Shown: positions 62,801-64,000 of the stretch, piece after piece
Layout of the letters: every line of letters starts with the position of its first letter
Numbering within the stretch: the first letter of the stretch is position 1
NCBI RefSeq assembly: GCF_024622505.1
Contig: NZ_JANKAS010000005.1
Span: 124,001 to 188,000 of the forward strand
Source of the DNA: Irregularibacter muris
GTDB lineage: Bacteria > Bacillota > Clostridia > Eubacteriales > Garciellaceae
DNA length: 64,000 nt
Direction of reading: 5' to 3'
Position numbers and translations under genes: made by a program
The notes under the pieces: model-generated
Databases searched by the model: none
What the model was told of the DNA's origin: nothing
What the model saw: only the letters and a program-made list of their open reading frames with translations

Positions 62801-62927
62801 TAATACTCATCTCCTCTTCTTATTTTCATATGCTGTTATAAATAAACAAGTGGAAATCTTAATAAAAAGTACATGTTCCTTTTATTACAACTTCGTATTT
62901 TTTATTAAGAAATGAAATTGCTTCTCT

Positions 62928-63653
62928 TTATGAAGACACAATTTTTAAATACTCTTCTTCAATTAGAGTATTGGTAATATTATCGTTAATTAGAATTTTT
63001 TTCACTTCTCCACTATGAATAATCATAACCCTATCGACTATTTTTCTAATAAAATCTGAATCATGAGAGGCTATTAAAATTGTAGTATTTAACTGTTTCT
63101 TTATTTTCTCCAGCATTTTTATTAGCATATCTTTAGAATCGATATCTAATCCATTAGAGGGTTCATCCAGTATTAATATCCTTGGTTCCAATAGAATACT
63201 TGATACTATGGCAACCTTTTGTTTTTGCCCTAAGGATAGAGTATTTACTTGTCGATTGAGAATTTCATCTATACCAAATAGTTTGCTATATTTGTCAATG
63301 TTTTCATTTACTTCTATTGCTTTTTTTCCCTTCAATGCAGCAAAATAATGAAAATTACTTCTTACAGTGGCTCTCCAATATAAGTTTCGAGCACCTTCTA
63401 GCACAACTGCTACGTCTTTCATATACATATTCTTGGTCAATAGAATATTTTCATCCTGTATATAAATCTCACCGCTATCCGGAAGAATAAGACCGGTCAA
63501 ACATTTTATTAAGGTGGTCTTTCCCGCTCCGTTAGGCCCTAATAAGCAAACAACTTCATTATCTTGAATATCCACTGTCAATGAATTCAATGCTAAAACT
63601 TTTGATTTTTTATACCTTTTGGTAACATTTTTAAATTGAATCATAAAATCCAC
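62928..63653 (-). CDS. ABC transporter ATPase (ABC-2 exporter partner)
   Basis: 241 residues. Walker A LLGPNGAGKTTLIKCL, signature LSLGQKQKVAIVSSIL (LSLGQ variant of LSGGQ), Walker B ILILDEPSNGLD, H-loop IASHDSDF. It powers the permease at 62024. AGAGGTGG precedes ATG 63653. Confidence 0.92.
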   Translation of the reverse strand: MDFMIQFKNVTKRYKKSKVLALNSLTVDIQDNEVVCLLGPNGAGKTTLIKCLTGLILPDSGEIYIQDENILLTKNMYMKDVAVVLEGARNLYWRATVRSNFHYFAALKGKKAIEVNENIDKYSKLFGIDEILNRQVNTLSLGQKQKVAIVSSILLEPRILILDEPSNGLDIDSKDMLIKMLEKIKKQLNTTILIASHDSDFIRKIVDRVMIIHSGEVKKILINDNITNTLIEEEYLKIVSS

Positions 63654-64000
63654 CTCTTTATCATGGAATATAAATCATTCTTTGAAGTTCTTAAAGCTTT
63701 TTCAAATCCTGAGCTTTTATAGATACACCCTTTTAAAGGATAAGATAGTAACAACTATATGAAAAGTTTTAGGAATTTTTGTGACTTCTATGATATGGAT
63801 ATCTTCATGAAAACCATTGGTTTCCACAAAAAAGCGGCTATAGCCGCTCTGGTGATATAGGAGTCCCGCAGGACTCTAACTTTTCCTATTATCTGGTTCA
63901 GTGTTTTATTTTTGTGATAATCCTAAAGGTATCTATTCCATAAGTATTCAGAATATTTATTAAATATTATACCATAATTGGAGGGAATAAAGGAATATGG
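63654..64000 (-). other. Non-coding block with duplicated promoter and hairpins
   Basis: No gene was found. Reading leftward there is a TATAAT (63966-63971), a dyad AATATTC-T-GAATACT (63943-63957) that copies the one at 61776-61790, then two hairpins: GAGTCC-CGCA-GGACTC (63861-63876) and AGCGGCTATAGCCGCT (63833-63848) with a T run on the minus strand. The layout is that of a short transcript of about 130 bases with promoter and terminator. Confidence 0.5.

Overview
The window is low-GC Firmicutes DNA, best explained as an anaerobic, spore-forming member of the Clostridia. The signs are a ytrH-ytrI sporulation pair, two LysM proteins of spore-coat type, the redox repressor Rex, groESL under a CIRCE operator, terminator-type guanine riboswitches, many TTG starts behind strong AGGAGG ribosome sites, and an apparent UGA-encoded selenoprotein. 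No rRNA, tRNA or CRISPR array was seen. The species cannot be named from sequence alone.

Layout. 1-1.8 kb: OmpR-type two-component system, divergent from a small zinc-ribbon gene whose promoter carries an 11-bp-spaced direct repeat. 1.8-3.5 kb: purine permease under a guanine riboswitch. 3.6-9.5 kb: acidic membrane protein, two LysM proteins (8 and 4 repeats), lspA, a flavin amine oxidase and a VanZ-like protein. 9.6-11.3 kb: a PadR repressor translationally coupled to an FtsW/RodA-type protein with an extra N-terminal domain. 11.4-12 kb: gene-free DNA built from about 180-bp inverted-repeat elements (another copy at 51.8 kb). 12-14.9 kb: VanRS-like two-component system and a D,D-carboxypeptidase. 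15-19 kb: Asp-box membrane protein, a PadR/DUF2812 pair and a broken copy of the Asp-box gene. 19-25 kb: YihY, two acetyltransferases, cca, a metallo-beta-lactamase-fold protein and ytrHI.

25.2-28.8 kb is an accessory patch. An IS200/IS605-type element with intact tnpB and internally deleted tnpA sits inside a YbaK/EbsC gene; removing it restores the frame exactly. Just upstream is an ArsC/Spx-family gene with an in-frame TGA at the catalytic cysteine position followed by a SECIS-like hairpin, then a decayed merR gene. 29-31.7 kb: metal P-type ATPase, copper-chaperone-like protein and a hemerythrin-like fragment protein, with FNR/CRP-like dyads. 32-36.5 kb: CBS protein and a compact cluster (DUF2975, XRE, 24-codon peptide, membrane protein, MacB-like permease, ATPase, 36-residue membrane peptide) that looks like an uncharacterised peptide or bacteriocin-type ABC module. 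36.7-39.6 kb: synthetase-only guaA and guaB, the latter under a second guanine riboswitch. 40.2-42.2 kb: a second copy of the tnpB element.

42.3-51.8 kb is core-like: groESL, a DUF554 protein, an OGG-type glycosylase, a P-loop/Asp23 fusion, thymidine kinase, an FMN-binding lipoprotein, Rex and an ABC-F ATPase. 52-61.8 kb is one regulatory unit: a sigma-54 activator and, behind a perfect -24/-12 promoter, an eight-gene operon (peptide-type ABC importer, a Nif3-like protein and a two-part chromate-type transporter). The window ends with an ABC-2 exporter and a non-coding block whose promoter copies that of the sigma-54 activator.
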